A DNA stretch of 7,848 nucleotides from an uncultured Porphyromonadaceae bacterium (GTDB lineage: Bacteria; Bacteroidota; Bacteroidia; Bacteroidales; CAMTPD01): contig CAMTPD010000047.1 in the NCBI GenBank assembly GCA_947074265.1, positions 1-7,848 of the forward strand, written 5' to 3'. Under the pieces are notes generated by a model. That model had not been told where the DNA came from, did not search any database, and worked only from the letters and a program-made list of their open reading frames with translations. The position numbers and the translations under genes were made by a program. Below, piece by piece: positions 6,674-7,848 of the stretch. Numbering within the stretch: the stretch's first letter is position 1; each line of letters starts with the position of its first letter.

Positions 6674-7801
6674 TTACCAACCCGGGTTTTGCACCAGTGA
6701 AGGAGTCCGTTTCAACTCATCATCCATTCTCGGAAACAAATAATGACGTGCTGAAACAAATACGCGCTCTTCAAGGCAGAAACGTTTCATCTTATATGTC
6801 TTCCCATTAATTTCAATCTTTCCATTTGGATCCTCAACAGGAATCATACCATTAGCCAAACGCTGTGTTTGAGGATAAGGCCAATAATTTTGTGAACGTT
6901 CATTATTTGTCGTTGCGGCAATTTGCCAAGCCTTCTCTTTATTTAATTCCTTTTGAGACGAAGGTTGCAAGTACAAACGACAAGTCCAAATGCGATTATT
7001 CTCATAAAATAACTCAACACGACGTTCTCGTTGAATATAACTATTCATCAACTCCTTATCTCCAGCAACAACAGGAGGCATTGGAGCCATAAACGACCTT
7101 GCTCTTACCTTATTAATCATATCATAAATCTCCTGATTCGGTCCTGTAGTTTCATTTACAGCCTCTGCATAAATATAAATAAACTCAGGAAGTCTCCATA
7201 CAGGAGGAGCTGAGATAGCAAACGACTTATCTCTGTTCCACGATTCTTTTAAAAACTTACGTAAGAAGTATCCTGTCGTTGTAGAATTTGTTGCACCTAA
7301 TTTATCAGCTCCGTCTGCCAGATTAATCTTGTTACCTTTAAACGTTGCGCCATGATAAATTACGTCACGATACATTCTAGGATCCCTTTTAATACCCTCA
7401 TACGGATTCTCATCATCATAACCGTCAGCCTTTGCCCGTTCGGCATATACCGGATATCCATAACCATCCGGACCGACATACTCGTATTCGTCTACCTGCT
7501 CTTGCAAAGGCATCTGACGAGAACTACCACCGGCCGAAGGTGGATAAACATCACCTTGCCAAGCCTCCCATTTATCCTTTGTAACAAACCAGACTGCTTC
7601 AGTTTGAAAGGAGCGCATATCATGATACATATCCCATAAGCGAGAATACACCTTTGAGTTATTGCGATCCTGTTCACCATCATCATTGAAGTCATTTGCA
7701 CCATATTGCTCATAAAGCGAATATCGATTCTCTCCATTCACTTTAAAATCAATCACAGCCTTTGCAGCTGATTTGGCAAGCTCCCATCTATTTACATCAT
7801 A
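6674..7801 (-). CDS. RagB/SusD family nutrient-uptake outer-membrane lipoprotein, 5' end missing
   Basis: This is the C-terminal 375 codons of a SusD-like lipoprotein, the surface glycan-binding partner that closes over a SusC TonB-dependent transporter. The frame stays open past the GTG at 7754-7756 to the adapter junction at 7801, reading VNRWELAKSAAKAVIDF, a typical SusD helical-repeat (TPR) segment, so that GTG is internal and the true start lies beyond the window. Further on are the RLPEFIYIYAEAVNE helix, the QRERRVELFYENNRIW segment matching the usual 'RRERRiEL.fEg.R.wDl' motif, and the family's terminal signature FPRMDDELKRTPSLVQNPGW directly before TAA at 6674-6676. SusD proteins are usually 500-650 residues, so roughly 150-250 residues, including the lipoprotein signal, are absent. 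The usual order is susC then susD, so SusC should lie just beyond the right edge. Substrate cannot be told. Cotranscribed downstream genes are excluded by the convergent hairpin, so this is the last gene of its operon. Confidence 0.95.
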   Translation of the reverse strand, partial: YDVNRWELAKSAAKAVIDFKVNGENRYSLYEQYGANDFNDDGEQDRNNSKVYSRLWDMYHDMRSFQTEAVWFVTKDKWEAWQGDVYPPSAGGSSRQMPLQEQVDEYEYVGPDGYGYPVYAERAKADGYDDENPYEGIKRDPRMYRDVIYHGATFKGNKINLADGADKLGATNSTTTGYFLRKFLKESWNRDKSFAISAPPVWRLPEFIYIYAEAVNETTGPNQEIYDMINKVRARSFMAPMPPVVAGDKELMNSYIQRERRVELFYENNRIWTCRLYLQPSSQKELNKEKAWQIAATTNNERSQNYWPYPQTQRLANGMIPVEDPNGKIEINGKTYKMKRFCLEERVFVSARHYLFPRMDDELKRTPSLVQNPGW

Positions 7802-7848
7802 AGATCGGAAGAGCGTCGTGTAGGGAAAGAGTGTACGTCCTGGTGTAG
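7802..7848. other. Illumina TruSeq P5-side adapter with i5 index (synthetic, not genomic)
   Basis: The last 47 bases are the reverse complement of the universal-side TruSeq adapter. AGATCGGAAGAGCGTCGTG begins at 7802 and runs to GAGTGT at 7834; next comes an 8-base index ACGTCCTG (7835-7842), which is the complement of CAGGACGT (TruSeq HT D507 by memory); then GTGTAG, the start of the P5 segment. The SusD-like gene is therefore cut by library sequence, not by a genomic boundary. Confidence 0.98.

Noticed and set aside
53..7801. CRISPR arrays, insertion sequences, tRNA/rRNA genes, integrase sites or phage genes
   Set aside because: I looked for repeat-spacer patterns, terminal inverted repeats, transposase motifs and cloverleaf-like sequences and saw none.

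Overview
The window looks like a piece of a gut-type Bacteroidales (Bacteroides or a close relative) genome carried on a sequencing contig whose two ends are synthetic. Bases 1-52 and 7802-7848 are Illumina TruSeq dual-index adapter, so about 7.75 kb (53-7801) is biological. The taxonomic call rests on several things. The SusD/RagB lipoprotein is essentially confined to Bacteroidota. A 339-residue PheS matches the Bacteroides form, including the pocket alanine at residue 303. Promoter-like TAnnTTTG elements are present, no Shine-Dalgarno sequences stand out, and the sulfatase is of the type abundant in these bacteria. No species can be named from the sequence alone.

Layout from left to right: adapter; a 193-base AT-rich leader region with a good Bacteroidota-type promoter; pheS (+), phenylalanyl-tRNA synthetase alpha chain; a strong hairpin terminator shared with the convergent gene; mgtA (-), a magnesium-translocating P-type ATPase interrupted by one in-frame amber codon after residue 76; a 117-base divergent intergenic region; a flavodoxin-ferredoxin hybrid of the EFR1 type (+); 52 bases later, an exported Cys-type sulfatase (+), probably in the same operon; a second strong hairpin between convergent genes; and the C-terminal 375 codons of a SusD-like outer-membrane lipoprotein (-), cut off by the right adapter.

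How the genes fit together: pheS is housekeeping and mgtA is inorganic-ion transport, and neither is functionally tied to the rest. The sulfatase and the SusD homologue together suggest the edge of a polysaccharide-utilisation region for a sulfated glycan, with the SusC partner expected just outside the right end. The redox protein next to the sulfatase could supply electrons, possibly including for radical-SAM maturation of the sulfatase, but this is a guess from adjacency.

No previously undescribed system is evident. The points most worth a second look are the single-base nonsense change in an otherwise complete mgtA, the redox protein-sulfatase pair, and the adapter contamination. The adapters mean that nothing about what lies beyond either edge should be inferred from this contig's ends.
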